Shown in pieces: positions 39,881-49,424 of a stretch of DNA of 64,000 nt. Within the stretch, counting starts at the first letter, position 1; every line of letters begins with the position of its first letter. The notes under the pieces are model-generated. The model had not been told where the DNA came from. It did not search any database and saw only the letters and a list, made by a program, of their open reading frames with translations. Origin of the DNA: Pseudomonas sp. LB-090624 (GTDB lineage Bacteria > Pseudomonadota > Gammaproteobacteria > Pseudomonadales > Pseudomonadaceae). The translations under genes were made by a program, and so were the position numbers. Location: positions 124,001-188,000 of the forward strand of contig NZ_QJRL01000004.1 of NCBI RefSeq assembly GCF_003205205.1, given 5' to 3'.

Positions 39881-40306
39881 TCAGGGCTTGAGATCGAACA
39901 GGGCTTTTTGCGTTTGCATGTCGAAGGGGGCTGACCAATGCTCATGGACAACCTGCCATTGACCCGCCTGGCGACGATAACCCACGGTGGCGCGCATGAA
40001 GCCGCACTGGCTCTCGTCGTCAGCCGGCCCGCAGCGGTTAAGCCAGTGGGCCAGGGCCAAATCACCGGAGGCATGCACGGTCAGTTCGGCAAGTTCGAAG
40101 ACCATGGCACCGGGGCACATGCCCATGCACATTTGCCAGTGCGCGGTGTAGGCGGCCTTACCCTTGAACTGCAGGGCCTGGATGGCATCGAAGGCGACGA
40201 TATCGTCAGCGTAGGGGGCGGTGATGTTGGGGATGTCGCGATCGCGCACGGCTTGCATCCAGCGCTCGATCAATTGGCGGATCTCGGTTTCGGCTGCGGT
40301 GCTCAT
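39881..40306 (-). CDS. SnoaL/NTF2-like (YybH-type) protein
   Basis: 141 residues with an NTF2-like fold: IRQLIERWMQAVRDRDIPNI, YADDIVAFD, then a beta-sheet ending VVHEHWSAPFD. GGAGG sits 8 nt before ATG 40306. It is the first gene of the ECF42 operon, so the operon promoter should lie in 40307-40400. Such proteins can be enzymes or ligand binders; no catalytic role is claimed. Confidence 0.85.
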   Translation of the reverse strand: MSTAAETEIRQLIERWMQAVRDRDIPNITAPYADDIVAFDAIQALQFKGKAAYTAHWQMCMGMCPGAMVFELAELTVHASGDLALAHWLNRCGPADDESQCGFMRATVGYRRQAGQWQVVHEHWSAPFDMQTQKALFDLKP

Positions 40307-40472
40307 CGGGGGTTCCTCCGACAGGACAGGGTGTTTTGGCACACTGCGCGCGTGCCTTCACTCATGGTCGAATGGAGGAAGGTGGAATCGACAGAGGTGG
40401 AGATTATTTTATGCTGAGAGCATGCATCAGGGCCTAGCTGGTGAATGTTCTCAGGGGTTGGGCGTCTGGGAG

Positions 40473-40500
40473 ATCGAGCGCCGCGCGGGCGGTGCTCGAT
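40473..40500. repeat. Palindrome related to the 60-bp inverted repeat
   Basis: ATCGAGC...GCTCGAT encloses GCCGCGCGGGCGGT. The core CGAGCGCCGC and GCGCGGGCGG also occur in the arms at 15177 and 15392, so this looks like a truncated copy of the same repeat family. Confidence 0.6.
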
Positions 40501-40552
40501 CCCACAGGCGGTGAAGAGGCTGCGGCGACCACCTGGATCGCCTGACCTGCCG

Positions 40553-40810
40553 TCAGCCCTGCTGGCAACCCTCACCCATGGCACGATACTGGATGGTATG
40601 CACCTGGCCCTGGTGGTCTTCATAGGTCATGGTCGCAGGTACCACTTCGCAGACATTGGGGATGGTCGACAGGTTGATCACCCGCTTGATGTCCAGGTTC
40701 ATCGAATAGTCGTACTGCTGGGCCACAGGCTGGCTGGAGACAGGTTGGGCCTCATCGGCGAGGGCGAACGAGGACATACCGACCAATGCAAGAATCAGTA
40801 ATGGTTTCAT
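40553..40810 (-). CDS. Small periplasmic DUF2790 protein
   Basis: 85 residues with a signal peptide (to about ALA18) and the DUF2790 domain: YDYSMNLDIKRVINLS, followed by a Cys in VCEVVPATMTYEDHQG and a final Cys in GEGCQQG that may pair. This Pseudomonas-specific family is small and exported; its function is not known. Upstream to 41080 there is no other gene. Confidence 0.87.
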   Translation of the reverse strand: MKPLLILALVGMSSFALADEAQPVSSQPVAQQYDYSMNLDIKRVINLSTIPNVCEVVPATMTYEDHQGQVHTIQYRAMGEGCQQG

Positions 40811-41080
40811 GTGGTTTTGCCTTTTGAGCGTTCAAGCTGATCGATTGACTTCTATTGCCGTATCCGGCGCGGAGAAGTTGCCATCTACGGTGAAGATGGC
40901 ACGAAGTACCGATCCCGCTTCGTACTGCCAGGGGGGATGAATAAAAGTCTACTCCCGGCCAACAATAGTTGAACCCCGAACTCGGATATTCACCCTTGCC
41001 GGATTTGCAACAATCTGCGACAAAGTGGCCGCAAATCTTCAGGCCAGAGCCTCTGGCCAGCTTTCAGGGTAGGGCGCGTC
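40811..41080. other. Gene-free spacer upstream of the DUF2790 gene
   Basis: About 270 bases. It contains CCATCTACGGTGAAGATGG (40892-40910, an imperfect hairpin) and otherwise AT-richer sequence that probably holds the promoter of the DUF2790 gene on the minus strand. No repeat or RNA gene was recognised. Confidence 0.4.
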
Positions 41081-41164
41081 ATTTCTGAAAATTTATCGTG
41101 TTCAAAGCTTTCGGACCCCGAACGCCGGCTGCTGGACCATTTTTACCGCCAGCACGGCTCACGC

Positions 41165-41533
41165 ATGCGTGCGGCCAGCGACGCCGACCTGTGGGTAACC
41201 AGGGGGCCGGGTATCATCGCCGGGCTGAGCCTGAGCAAAGTGGGCGAGGGTTTCTGGCTGACCGGGCTGTTCGTGGCGCCACAGCGGCGCAGCCAAGGTG
41301 TGGCCGGGCGCCTGGTCGAGGCGGCGCTGGCACAGACTGACGGGCCGACCTGGCTGTTCTGCCACCCGGACCTGGCGCCCTTCTATCAACGCCTGGGTTT
41401 CGACCTGGCCCAGCAGTTGCCAGACAGCCTGGCTAACCGCCTGCAACGCTACCAGCGCAGCAAACGGCTGGTGGCGTTGCAGCGGGGTCAGTCGTCGCTG
41501 GCTTCGAGCCCGGGGAACAGCACCTCGGTGTAG
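41165..41533 (+). CDS. GNAT-family acetyltransferase, start unclear
   Basis: GNAT fold: [20 protein letters not shown] is the acetyl-CoA binding segment (motif A with Q/RxxGxG/A-like RSQGVAG), and [12 protein letters not shown] is the usual C-terminal block. ATG 41165 gives only 122 residues. Family-like sequence continues upstream in the same frame (KLSDPERRLLDHFYRQHGSR from about 41105), but no ATG, GTG or TTG opens it. A GTG at 41098 (frame MFKA...) is in a different frame. Either a non-canonical start or a small indel near 41107 is likely, so the gene may be damaged. The 3' end overlaps def by 46 nt in convergent orientation. Confidence 0.65.
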   Translation: MRAASDADLWVTRGPGIIAGLSLSKVGEGFWLTGLFVAPQRRSQGVAGRLVEAALAQTDGPTWLFCHPDLAPFYQRLGFDLAQQLPDSLANRLQRYQRSKRLVALQRGQSSLASSPGNSTSV

Positions 41534-42024
41534 CCGAACTTGGCAAAGTCCTGGATACGCGACGGGTACAGACGCCCGATCAGGTGGTCGCATTCATGCT
41601 GCACCACCCGCGCATGGAAACCATCGGCAAAGCGGCTGATCGGGTTGCCTTGAGGGTCGATACCTTCGTAACAGATATGCTTGAAGCGCGGGACCACGCC
41701 ACGCAAGCCGGGCACCGACAGGCAGCCTTCCCAGCCGTCCTCGATCTCGCTTGAAGTCGGCGTGATGACCGGGTTCAGCAGGATGGTCTGCGGCACTGCT
41801 TCGGCATCCGGGTAACGCTCGCTGCGTTCAAAGCCGAAGATCACCAGTTGCAGGTCGATGCCGACCTGCGGCGCAGCCAGGCCCACGCCGCCGACATGGC
41901 GCATGGTTTCGAACATGTCGTCGATCAGTTGCTGCAGTTCGGCACTGCCGAGCATGTGCTCGGGCACCGGTGGAGCGATGCGCAACAGGCGTTCATCGCC
42001 CATCTTGAGGATGTCACGGATCAT
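41488..42024 (-). CDS. def: Peptide deformylase
   Basis: Removes the formyl group from the N-terminal Met of nascent proteins. 178 residues with the three metal-site motifs: [21 protein letters not shown] (Cys ligand) and [12 protein letters not shown] (two His ligands and the catalytic Glu). P. putida genomes usually have an additional def next to fmt; this one is coupled to yihY by a 4-nt ATGA overlap, so it looks like the second copy. Confidence 0.94.
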   Translation of the reverse strand: MIRDILKMGDERLLRIAPPVPEHMLGSAELQQLIDDMFETMRHVGGVGLAAPQVGIDLQLVIFGFERSERYPDAEAVPQTILLNPVITPTSSEIEDGWEGCLSVPGLRGVVPRFKHICYEGIDPQGNPISRFADGFHARVVQHECDHLIGRLYPSRIQDFAKFGYTEVLFPGLEASDD

Positions 42025-42980
42025 CTGGGGTTCGGCTCGGAAGGTTGGTGCTGGCTCGGTTGCGGGTGCTCATGACCCAGCACGGTGATGGTTTCCGGGG
42101 CCTTGTGCCCTTCGAAATCTTTCTCACCAGGGTTCTTGCCCTCGCTCGACATGTGCTCGATCACCGCGTTCATTTCGGCGCCAAGCAGCAGCACGGCGGC
42201 CGAAATATAGAAATACAGCAACAGCACGATGATTGCACCAATGCTGCCGTACATGGCGTTGTAGTCAGCGAAGGTTTTCACGTAGTAGGCAAAGCCCAGC
42301 GAGGCGACGATCCATACCACCACCGCCAGCACCGAGCCCGGGGTGATAAAGCGAAACTTCTGCTTTACGTCAGGCATCACGTAGTAGATCAACGCCACCG
42401 CCACCATCAACAGGATGACGATCACAGGCCAGCGCAGGATGGTCCACAAGGTGACGATGAACTCCTGCATGCCCACCTGCGACGCGATCCACTCCATCAC
42501 CTGAGGGCCTAGCACCATCAGCGCAGCAGCCGCCAGCAGCATGCCGGCCAGGCCCACGGTGTAGAAAATGGACAGGGGAATGCGCTTCCAGACCGGCCGG
42601 CCTTCAGGCACGTCGTAGGCGGCGTTCATGGCGCTCATCATCAGCCGCACGCCGGCCGACGCGGTCCACAACGCAATCACGATACCCACCGACAACAACC
42701 CACCCTTGGACTGCTGCAATTGGTCGATCACCGGGTTCACCTGCTCGAGCGCTTGCGGCGGCAACACCAGTTCCGATTGCAGGCGCAACCAGGAGAAGAA
42801 GTCGGGGAGGTGCAGGAAACCGATCAGGGCAATCAGGAACAGCAGGAACGGGAACAGCGAAAACAGCGCCTGGTAAGCCAGCGCCGAGGCGTAGGTGGAC
42901 ATCTCATCGTCGAGGAATTCCTTGACGGTGCGCACCAGCACGCGGTGCAAGGGCAAGCCCTGCAGGGCGGAAAAAATCAT
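42021..42980 (-). CDS. YihY/BrkB-family inner-membrane protein
   Basis: 319 residues with six hydrophobic segments. The N-terminal [20 protein letters not shown] is typical, and [22 protein letters not shown] is the family block near the fifth helix. Formerly called ribonuclease BN by mistake; the true function is unknown and it may be a transporter. The final 40 residues are polar and His/Pro rich. Overlaps def by 4 nt and precedes it in the transcript. Confidence 0.9.
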   Translation of the reverse strand: MIFSALQGLPLHRVLVRTVKEFLDDEMSTYASALAYQALFSLFPFLLFLIALIGFLHLPDFFSWLRLQSELVLPPQALEQVNPVIDQLQQSKGGLLSVGIVIALWTASAGVRLMMSAMNAAYDVPEGRPVWKRIPLSIFYTVGLAGMLLAAAALMVLGPQVMEWIASQVGMQEFIVTLWTILRWPVIVILLMVAVALIYYVMPDVKQKFRFITPGSVLAVVVWIVASLGFAYYVKTFADYNAMYGSIGAIIVLLLYFYISAAVLLLGAEMNAVIEHMSSEGKNPGEKDFEGHKAPETITVLGHEHPQPSQHQPSEPNPR

Positions 42981-43083
42981 AGCGTCTCCTTTCGCCGCTT
43001 GATCGATTCAACAGACAAGTCTAATAGACCGTGTCGATGCCGTGCTGCTCCCTGCCGTGCTTGAAGAATTTACTGACGATAAA

Positions 43084-43159
43084 GCCGGCCTCTTCGCGGG
43101 TGAAACCACAGGCACGCTGGGGGCCCTGTTAAAGCGAGTCTACCCGCGAAAAGGCCGGC
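43084..43159. repeat. Inverted pair of REP halves
   Basis: GCCGGCCTCTTCGCGGGT (43084-43101) and ACCCGCGAAAAGGCCGGC (43142-43159) are reverse complements with one mismatch, separated by 40 bases. REP doublet after the CsbD gene. Confidence 0.85.
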
Positions 43160-43174
43160 ACAGGCCTTCTCACA

Positions 43175-43354
43175 TCAAGGCTTCTTCACCGCATCCTTGA
43201 TGTCACCCTTGACCTGCTGCGCCTCGCCTTTGAGCTCCTGCGCCTTGCCCTCGGCGCGCAGCTTGTCATTGTCGGTCACTTTGCCAACACCCTGTTTCAC
43301 GTTGCCGATCGCTTCGTTGGCCAGACCTTTCGCTTTGTCTTTAGTACCGCTCAT
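43175..43354 (-). CDS. CsbD-family stress protein
   Basis: 59 residues, almost entirely charged and helical: [20 protein letters not shown] and repeated [14 protein letters not shown] segments. CsbD/YjbJ proteins are abundant small proteins induced in general stress and stationary phase; molecular role unclear. ATG 43354 with the classical N-terminus was chosen over the longer upstream frame. Confidence 0.9.
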   Translation of the reverse strand: MSGTKDKAKGLANEAIGNVKQGVGKVTDNDKLRAEGKAQELKGEAQQVKGDIKDAVKKP

Positions 43355-43597
43355 GGCAAAACTCCTGCAAATGGAGACACGTGAACCGTGTCGACAGAGG
43401 GTGGACCCAACACCCTCTCCAAGAGTTTCAACGGATTTTCCAGCCACGAGCCGAGCGGTAAAGCTGCGGGCGAATACCGCACCAAATCGCCCTGGTAGCG
43501 CTACGCAGCCTGCGCAGCTGCCCTAGAATGCCCCGCAAAGGTCCGCCCCAAGCAGGCTGGCACACCACAAGAACAATGTTTCCGGATACCCGCACCC
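43355..43597. other. Divergent spacer between CsbD and beta-helix genes
   Basis: About 240 bases holding the two divergent promoters. CACCCTCTCC and similar GC-rich runs are present but no unambiguous operator, hairpin or repeat was found. Confidence 0.35.
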
Positions 43598-45070
43598 ATG
43601 CGTTTGATGCCTGCGCTGGTGGCATTGCTGCCACTGCTCCCCCTGCCCGCCCTGGCCGCTGCACCGGCCAGCCCCGAAACCCTGCGTGTCGAGCGTTACG
43701 CCGACGACGGCCAGCCCGGATCGCTACGCTGGGCCATCGAAACCAGCAACCAGAACCCCGGCCACTACCGCATCGACATCGCTGCGGTCGGCAAGCCGCC
43801 CTATGTCATCCGCCCCAGCCGCGCGCTGCCGGAAATCAAGGGCCCGGTAAGCATCACCGGCCTGCCCTGGGCCCACGACGGCCAATACATCGCCATCGAC
43901 GGTTCGGCGTACATCAAGGACCAGGGCGTGCGCACCTGCCCCGGCGCCCTGCCCGGCCAGTTCGGCACCAACGTGCGCACCACCACCAACCCCGGGCTGG
44001 TGCTGCGAGACACCCAGGGCGTGCACCTGAGCGGCCTGGAGGTACGCAACTTCTGCATCGGCATCCTGGTCAACCGCGCCAGTGGCAACGTGATCGAAGA
44101 CAACCGCATCGTCGCCAATAAAGGCGGCGCTGGCATCATGCTGACCGGTGACGATGGCGCCGGTGACCCCACCGCTACCACCACGAACAACAACAAGGTG
44201 CTGCGCAACCAGCTGATCGACAATGGCGACGGCCTGGAGCTGACCCGTGGCGCGGCATTCAACCTGGTGGCCGACAACCTGTTCCGCTCTACTGCCGCCA
44301 ACCCCGAGCCCTCCCAAGGCATCGAGATTCTGCTGGGCAACGACAACAGCGTGGTGCACAACCGCTTCGAGAACTACTCTGACGGCCTGCAGATCAACTG
44401 GGGCAAACGCAACTACCTGGCCGCCAACACCTTCAGCGGCAACTCGATCGGCGTCAGCGTTACCGGCGAGGGCAATATCCTCGACGCCAACCTGATCCAC
44501 GGCAACCGCATTGGCGTGGCCCTGCGCCCCGAGCCGGCAGTAACCGCCACGCGCCTGAGCGGCAACCGCATCTGGGGCAACAGCCAGGACATCCGCCGTT
44601 GCGAGGCGGGCGGTTCTTGCGTGCCTGGCCAGCGCACAGGCGCGATCGTGTTTGGCGTGCCGGCCCAGGCGCATGCGTTGTACGTGGGTTCACGCGGGGT
44701 CGGGGCTGACCTGCCAAAGCAGGACCAGGCGATCATCTGCGACGCCCAAGGCGAGCCCAAGCCATGCCTGCCGCTGCCTAACCACAACCAGCAGGCGCCT
44801 CGGCTGGTGACACTTCAGGGCAATGTGCTGCGCGGAGAAGTGCAAGGGCCGGCGTCGAGCCTGTTGCGGGTGGAGTTTTTTGGTAACGCCGAGGCAGAAG
44901 GCACCGAGGCGGAGCAGTACCTTGGGGAGGTGCTAGTGAACAGCGACGACCAAGGGCTGGCGCGGTTTGCCCAGGTGCTGGAGAACGTGGACGGGTTGCG
45001 CAGCTTCACTGCGACTGTCACTACCGCTGATGGGGCCACTTCCGAGTTGAGCTTGCCGGTTCGGCGATAA
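43598..45070 (+). CDS. Exported right-handed parallel beta-helix (NosD/CASH-type) protein
   Basis: 490 residues with a signal peptide ending near LAAA. Residues about 130-330 consist of successive beta-helix coils with N-rich turns (GNVIEDNRIVANKGGAG, DNSVVHNRFENYSDG, RNYLAANTFSGN, GNILDANLIHGNRIG), as in NosD, alginate-lyase-like and CASH-domain proteins. The C-terminal 110 residues form a separate beta domain (LRVEFFGNAEAEG). No nos or alginate genes flank it, so substrate and role are open; polysaccharide binding or cleavage is a guess. Confidence 0.82.
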   Translation: MRLMPALVALLPLLPLPALAAAPASPETLRVERYADDGQPGSLRWAIETSNQNPGHYRIDIAAVGKPPYVIRPSRALPEIKGPVSITGLPWAHDGQYIAIDGSAYIKDQGVRTCPGALPGQFGTNVRTTTNPGLVLRDTQGVHLSGLEVRNFCIGILVNRASGNVIEDNRIVANKGGAGIMLTGDDGAGDPTATTTNNNKVLRNQLIDNGDGLELTRGAAFNLVADNLFRSTAANPEPSQGIEILLGNDNSVVHNRFENYSDGLQINWGKRNYLAANTFSGNSIGVSVTGEGNILDANLIHGNRIGVALRPEPAVTATRLSGNRIWGNSQDIRRCEAGGSCVPGQRTGAIVFGVPAQAHALYVGSRGVGADLPKQDQAIICDAQGEPKPCLPLPNHNQQAPRLVTLQGNVLRGEVQGPASSLLRVEFFGNAEAEGTEAEQYLGEVLVNSDDQGLARFAQVLENVDGLRSFTATVTTADGATSELSLPVRR

Positions 45071-45075
45071 GGCTA

Positions 45076-45111
45076 CCGGCCTCTTTGCGGGCAAGCCTGC
45101 GAAGAGGCCGG
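45076..45111. repeat. REP hairpin
   Basis: CCGGCCTCTTTGCGGGC-AA-GCCTGCGAAGAGGCCGG, 17-bp stem with mismatches only at the T/C positions, 6 nt after the beta-helix gene. Confidence 0.85.
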
Positions 45112-45199
45112 AACAGGTAAAGCAGATGGCAAACCTTGCCCCACTAACCGCCACCCCTCACAATGCAGGCCTTCATAGCGTCAACCCGCAGGAACCTGC

Positions 45200-45580
45200 A
45201 TGAAACTCGACAAACCCGCCGCCATCGCCCGGCGCAACGAAGCACTGGCCCGCCCGGTGCTGAACAGCAGCAACACCTTGTTCGCCATCCTCGATCACAA
45301 ACGCCACCTGTGGTGGTTCGAAGTGCCGGTGGCGCTGCTGGGCAAGGGCCAGGCTGACTGGGTCAACCTGCTGCTGCACACCCCGGAAAGCGATGAGCTA
45401 CAGCACCTGAAGGTGCCTACCAATTTCCTCAAGGCGCACCTGGAGCGGATGGAAGTGCGCAAGCCCGGCAAGCGTCGCTCCACCATCAGCCTGGCCCTCA
45501 GCGCCGACCGCGACTCGCTGTTGCGCGACACCCGTCCGGGTGGTGAGCAGCTGGACTTCAGCACCTTCGTGCAGGCCTGA
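45200..45580 (+). CDS. Conserved hypothetical protein
   Basis: 126 residues, no signal peptide or membrane segment. It contains SNTLFAILDHKRHLWWFEVPVALLGK and a Lys/Arg-rich stretch VRKPGKRRST. I do not recognise a domain. Its stop codon (45578-45580) directly abuts the end of the convergent cvfB gene, so both are likely real. Confidence 0.7.
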   Translation: MKLDKPAAIARRNEALARPVLNSSNTLFAILDHKRHLWWFEVPVALLGKGQADWVNLLLHTPESDELQHLKVPTNFLKAHLERMEVRKPGKRRSTISLALSADRDSLLRDTRPGGEQLDFSTFVQA

Positions 45581-46417
45581 TCAAGCCTTTTCGATGCGAT
45601 CGTCATGGATGACGATCAGGCCCTGCTTGAACAACCCGCCAATCGCCTTCTTGAAGTTGCCCTTGCTGACGTTGAACAGCTTGCTGATCAACGCCGGGTC
45701 GCTCTTGTCACACACGCCCAGCACCCCGCCTTCAGCTTCCAGACGCGCCATGATCTGCTCTTGCAGGCTGTCGGCCAGCGCCGCACCCACCGGTTGCAGG
45801 CTGAGGGCGATCTTGCCGTCGTGGCGCAGCTCCTTGATGAAGCCTTTCTCGTGCATGCCCGAACGCAGGAACTTGAACACCTCGTTCTTGTGGATCAGAC
45901 CCCAGTGGCGGTTGTTGATGATGGCCTTGAAGCCCATCGGGGTTTCGCCTGCCACCAGCAGCTCGACCGGCTGGCCCACCTTGTAGTCGGCCGGGGCGAC
46001 GTCGAGGTAGCGGTCCAGACGCGAGGTGGCGGTGATACGGCGGGTGCGCTTGTCGAGGTAAACGTGCACCACACAATAGTCGCCGATCTTCAGTGGCCGC
46101 GCTTCTTCCGAATACGGCATCAGCAGGTCCTTGGACAGGCCCCAGTCGAGGAAGATGCCGGCACCGTTGATGTCCTTGACCTTGAGGCTGGCAAACTCAC
46201 CGACCTGCACCTTGGGCTTTTCGGTGGTGGCGATCAGCTGGTCTTCGCTGTCCAGGTAGATGAACACGTTCAGCCAGTCATCCACTTCGGTCTCGGCGTT
46301 TTTCGGGATGTAGCGCCCTGGCAGCAGGATCTCGCCATCGGGGCCGCCGTCCAGGTACAGACCGAAGTCCACGTGTTTCACGATTTGCAAACTGTTGTAA
46401 CGCCCAAGCAGAGCCAT
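45581..46417 (-). CDS. cvfB: S1-like RNA-binding protein, CvfB/YitL family
   Basis: 278 residues. N-terminal S1-like domains with GRYNSLQIVKHVDFGLYLDG, YCVVHVYLDKRTRRITATSR in the middle, and a C-terminal winged-helix-like segment that ends AIGGLFKQGLIVIHDD. Family members bind RNA and affect expression of virulence and stress genes in other bacteria. ATG 46417 has AGGA about 10 nt upstream; TTG 46423 would be too close to it. Confidence 0.87.
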   Translation of the reverse strand: MALLGRYNSLQIVKHVDFGLYLDGGPDGEILLPGRYIPKNAETEVDDWLNVFIYLDSEDQLIATTEKPKVQVGEFASLKVKDINGAGIFLDWGLSKDLLMPYSEEARPLKIGDYCVVHVYLDKRTRRITATSRLDRYLDVAPADYKVGQPVELLVAGETPMGFKAIINNRHWGLIHKNEVFKFLRSGMHEKGFIKELRHDGKIALSLQPVGAALADSLQEQIMARLEAEGGVLGVCDKSDPALISKLFNVSKGNFKKAIGGLFKQGLIVIHDDRIEKA

Positions 46418-46546
46418 TTCCAATGATCCTCAAGTCAAGGCGGCTATTCTACACCTGAAGCCAGCGCGCTGCCCGACCGCCGATGCAGTGGAACCGTCAG
46501 CCTCCACTTGCGTCTACCATCGGGCAGCCTCAGCAAGGAACAGCAC

Positions 46547-47410
46547 ATGCCCCTTCGCCTGTCCAAAGCCCTGCTTGTCACCATCGGTCTTGCCCTGGCC
46601 CTCGCCGCCTGCAGCCGCATGGACCTGGCCTACCGCAACCTCGACCGCCTGGTGCCGTGGTCGCTGGGCGACTACCTGGACATGAACCGCGAACAGAAGG
46701 CCCTGCTCGACGACCGCCTGAAGGAGCACCTGGCCTGGCATTGCAAGACTCAGCTGCCCGGTTACCTCGACTGGCTGGACCGGGTACGCGACATGGTCGC
46801 GGATGATCAGGTTACCGACCAGGCCCTGCAGCAGCGCACCCGTGAAGCCCGCCAGGCGATTGGCCGGGTCGCCGAAGCAATCACCCCATCGGCCACCGAA
46901 CTGCTGCGCGGCATGAGCGACGCCCAGGTGGCGGAGATGCGCGAGGCGTTCCGCGAGGACATCGATGAGCGGCAGAAAAAGTATGTGGACACCCCGCTGC
47001 CAAAACAGATCGCCCGGCGTAGCGAGCGCATGGAGAAACGCCTGACTCCATGGTTTGGCGAGTTGACGCCAGCCCAGAAGCAGCGGGTCCAGGCCTGGTC
47101 CACGGCGCTGGGCGACCAGAACCGGGAATGGATCGCCAACCGCGCTCACTGGCAGCAGCAGTTGCTGCTGGCGATGAACCAGCGCAACGACGCCAGCTTC
47201 GAGCCGCGCCTGGCAACCTTGTTGCAGCGCAAGGAAAGCCTGTGGACGCCGGAGTACCGGGCGGCTTACCAAAATACCGAGCAGCAGGCGCGCAGCCTGC
47301 TGGTGGACCTGGTGCAGCAGAGCACCCCGCAGCAGCGGCGATTCCTGCAAGAGCGCCTGGATAAGGTGCGTTCCAATTTCAGTGAGCTGAAGTGTTTGAA
47401 AGGCCAATAG
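46547..47410 (+). CDS. DUF6279-like lipoprotein
   Basis: 287 residues. Signal with a lipobox LALAAC (Cys about 22), so it is attached to a membrane after lipidation. The mature protein is predicted entirely helical with many Arg/Gln/Glu, including TPWFGELTPAQKQRVQAW. It is a conserved Pseudomonas/Gammaproteobacteria family without assigned function. AAGGA lies 7 nt before ATG 46547. Divergent from cvfB. Confidence 0.85.
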   Translation: MPLRLSKALLVTIGLALALAACSRMDLAYRNLDRLVPWSLGDYLDMNREQKALLDDRLKEHLAWHCKTQLPGYLDWLDRVRDMVADDQVTDQALQQRTREARQAIGRVAEAITPSATELLRGMSDAQVAEMREAFREDIDERQKKYVDTPLPKQIARRSERMEKRLTPWFGELTPAQKQRVQAWSTALGDQNREWIANRAHWQQQLLLAMNQRNDASFEPRLATLLQRKESLWTPEYRAAYQNTEQQARSLLVDLVQQSTPQQRRFLQERLDKVRSNFSELKCLKGQ

Positions 47411-47551
47411 TGCAAAGCAGGCCTGGCCTCTTCGCGGGTCAACCCCACAGTGACCGGTGCTCTAAGCGTGACAGCGCAGCCCAAGGGGCTGGGCAATCTC
47501 CCACAGCTGATGCACAGGCTCAGTCACCGTGCAGTCCCTGATCAAGCAGAT

Positions 47552-49267
47552 TCACCGTCCCTTGCGCCGATAGGGGAACACATCGATCACTTTCCCCTCG
47601 CGTATTGCCGCCTGCAGCCCCTTCCAGTAGTCGGCGTCATACAACTCCCCGTGCAACCGGCTGAACAACCGCCGCTGGCCGATATCGGCAAACAGGAATG
47701 GCGGAAACTCCTCGGGGAACACGTCATGCGGCCCGATCGAATACCACGGCTCGCCCGACATTTCGTCCTCCGGGTAACGCGGCGGTGGAATGTGGCGGAA
47801 GTTCACTTCGGTCAGGAAACTGATCTCGTCATAGTCATAGAACACCACTCGGCCATGACGGGTAACGCCAAAATTCTTCAGCAGCATGTCACCGGGGAAG
47901 ATGTTTGCCGCCGCCAGCTGCTTGATGGCCAGGCCGTAATCCTCCAGAGCCTCCAGCACCTGGCCCTCGCTCGCCTGCTCCAGGTACAGGTTAAGCGGGG
48001 TCATGCGCCGCTCGGTCCAGCAATGGCGGATCAGCACCGTGTCGCCCTCCACCTCCACCGTCGACGGCGCCACCTCCAGCAACTCGGCCAGGCACTCCGG
48101 CTCGAATTTGCTGCGCGGAAAGCGAAAATCGGCAAACTCCTGGGTATCCGCCATCCGCCCCACCCGGTCGACGCTTTTCACCAGCCGGTACTTGTCGATC
48201 ACCGTGGCACGGTCAACCGTCTTCGACGGCGCAAAGCGGTCCTTGATGATCTTGAACACGGTATTGAAGCCCGGCAACGTGAACACGCTCATGACCATGC
48301 CACGCACCCCGGGCGCCATGACGAAGCGGTCGTCACTGCTGGCCAGGTGATTGATCAGGGCGCGGTAGAACTCCGACTTGCCCTGCTTGTAAAAACCGAT
48401 CGAGGTATACAGCTCGGCAATGTGCTTGCCCGGCAGAATGCGCTTGAGGAAGTTGACGAATTCCGCCGGCACCGGCACATCTGCCATGAAGTACGAGCGG
48501 GTAAACGAGAAAATGATCGACACTTCCGCCTCGTCGGTAATCAACGCATCGGCCTCGATGCCGTGGCCCTCGCGGTGCAACAAAGGAATTACCAAAGGCC
48601 ACTGCTCGTCGCTGTTGTACAGGCGACCGACCAGGTAAGCGCCCTTGTTGCGGTACAGCACCGGCACGAACAGCTCCACGGCCAGGGCCGGGTCCTTGCA
48701 CACCCAGTCGGGCAGGCATTCGCGCAGCTGCGCTTCCAGGCGAGCCAGGTCGCCTTCCAGGTCACCGTAAGGTACGTCGAACGGGTAATCAGCGAAGATA
48801 GCTCGCAACATGCCCTGCAGGCCGCCGGCAAGCGTGTAGGTGCGGGTTTGCGCAGCACGCTCACGGCCGCGCATGGACGGTCGGGTGGTGTGGATGAACA
48901 TGCAGCCGTCACTGATCAGGTCGTGGCTGAACAGGCTGCAGAACAGCGAGTTGTACCAGGTCTCGGCCAACTCGTCGTCCAGCCGCGGGTCGATCAGGTG
49001 GATGTAGGCATTTTTCACCAGCGGCCACTGTTCCACGTCCAGTAGTACTGCTGCGGCAAAGGCATGACGCAGCCAGCCGTTGACCTCAGCGACCTTTTCT
49101 TCATACAGATTGATGCGCGCGGCGGCGGCCTGCTGGATAGCCTGCCACTGCGCCTGCTCGAAGCGCTGACGAGCCCCGAGGGTGATGCGCTGGAAATGGT
49201 CGCGGTAGTCGTCGAAGCCGGCGAGGATGGTCCGGGCGATTTCGACAGCGGGCCAGGGTTGGGGCAT
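47552..49267 (-). CDS. aceK: Isocitrate dehydrogenase kinase/phosphatase
   Basis: 571 residues, the full AceK length. It phosphorylates and inactivates isocitrate dehydrogenase so that carbon enters the glyoxylate shunt on acetate or fatty acids. Blocks seen: [19 protein letters not shown], the ATP-binding [17 protein letters not shown], and the kinase-like [18 protein letters not shown] followed by [15 protein letters not shown]. The start is ATG 49267 ([15 protein letters not shown]); longer upstream frames are not conserved. It stands alone, not in an aceBAK operon, as is usual in pseudomonads. Confidence 0.95.
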   Translation of the reverse strand: MPQPWPAVEIARTILAGFDDYRDHFQRITLGARQRFEQAQWQAIQQAAAARINLYEEKVAEVNGWLRHAFAAAVLLDVEQWPLVKNAYIHLIDPRLDDELAETWYNSLFCSLFSHDLISDGCMFIHTTRPSMRGRERAAQTRTYTLAGGLQGMLRAIFADYPFDVPYGDLEGDLARLEAQLRECLPDWVCKDPALAVELFVPVLYRNKGAYLVGRLYNSDEQWPLVIPLLHREGHGIEADALITDEAEVSIIFSFTRSYFMADVPVPAEFVNFLKRILPGKHIAELYTSIGFYKQGKSEFYRALINHLASSDDRFVMAPGVRGMVMSVFTLPGFNTVFKIIKDRFAPSKTVDRATVIDKYRLVKSVDRVGRMADTQEFADFRFPRSKFEPECLAELLEVAPSTVEVEGDTVLIRHCWTERRMTPLNLYLEQASEGQVLEALEDYGLAIKQLAAANIFPGDMLLKNFGVTRHGRVVFYDYDEISFLTEVNFRHIPPPRYPEDEMSGEPWYSIGPHDVFPEEFPPFLFADIGQRRLFSRLHGELYDADYWKGLQAAIREGKVIDVFPYRRKGR

Positions 49268-49424
49268 GGGGGGCGCCTCGGTGCAAGGTGAGATAGAGAG
49301 CTTAGCCTCCCCCAGTGGATATGCCGGCGATTGCGCCCCAGCAGGTTTACCGCGCAAGAAAGCACAAGAATCCCCCCGCCCCCTGGCGTACACTCGCGCC
49401 CCTGCCCTGCCTCCGGAGACCGTT

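Noticed and set aside
47450..49045. A 531-codon open frame antisense to aceK
   Set aside because: aceK is complete with all family blocks; the antisense translation is a composition artefact.
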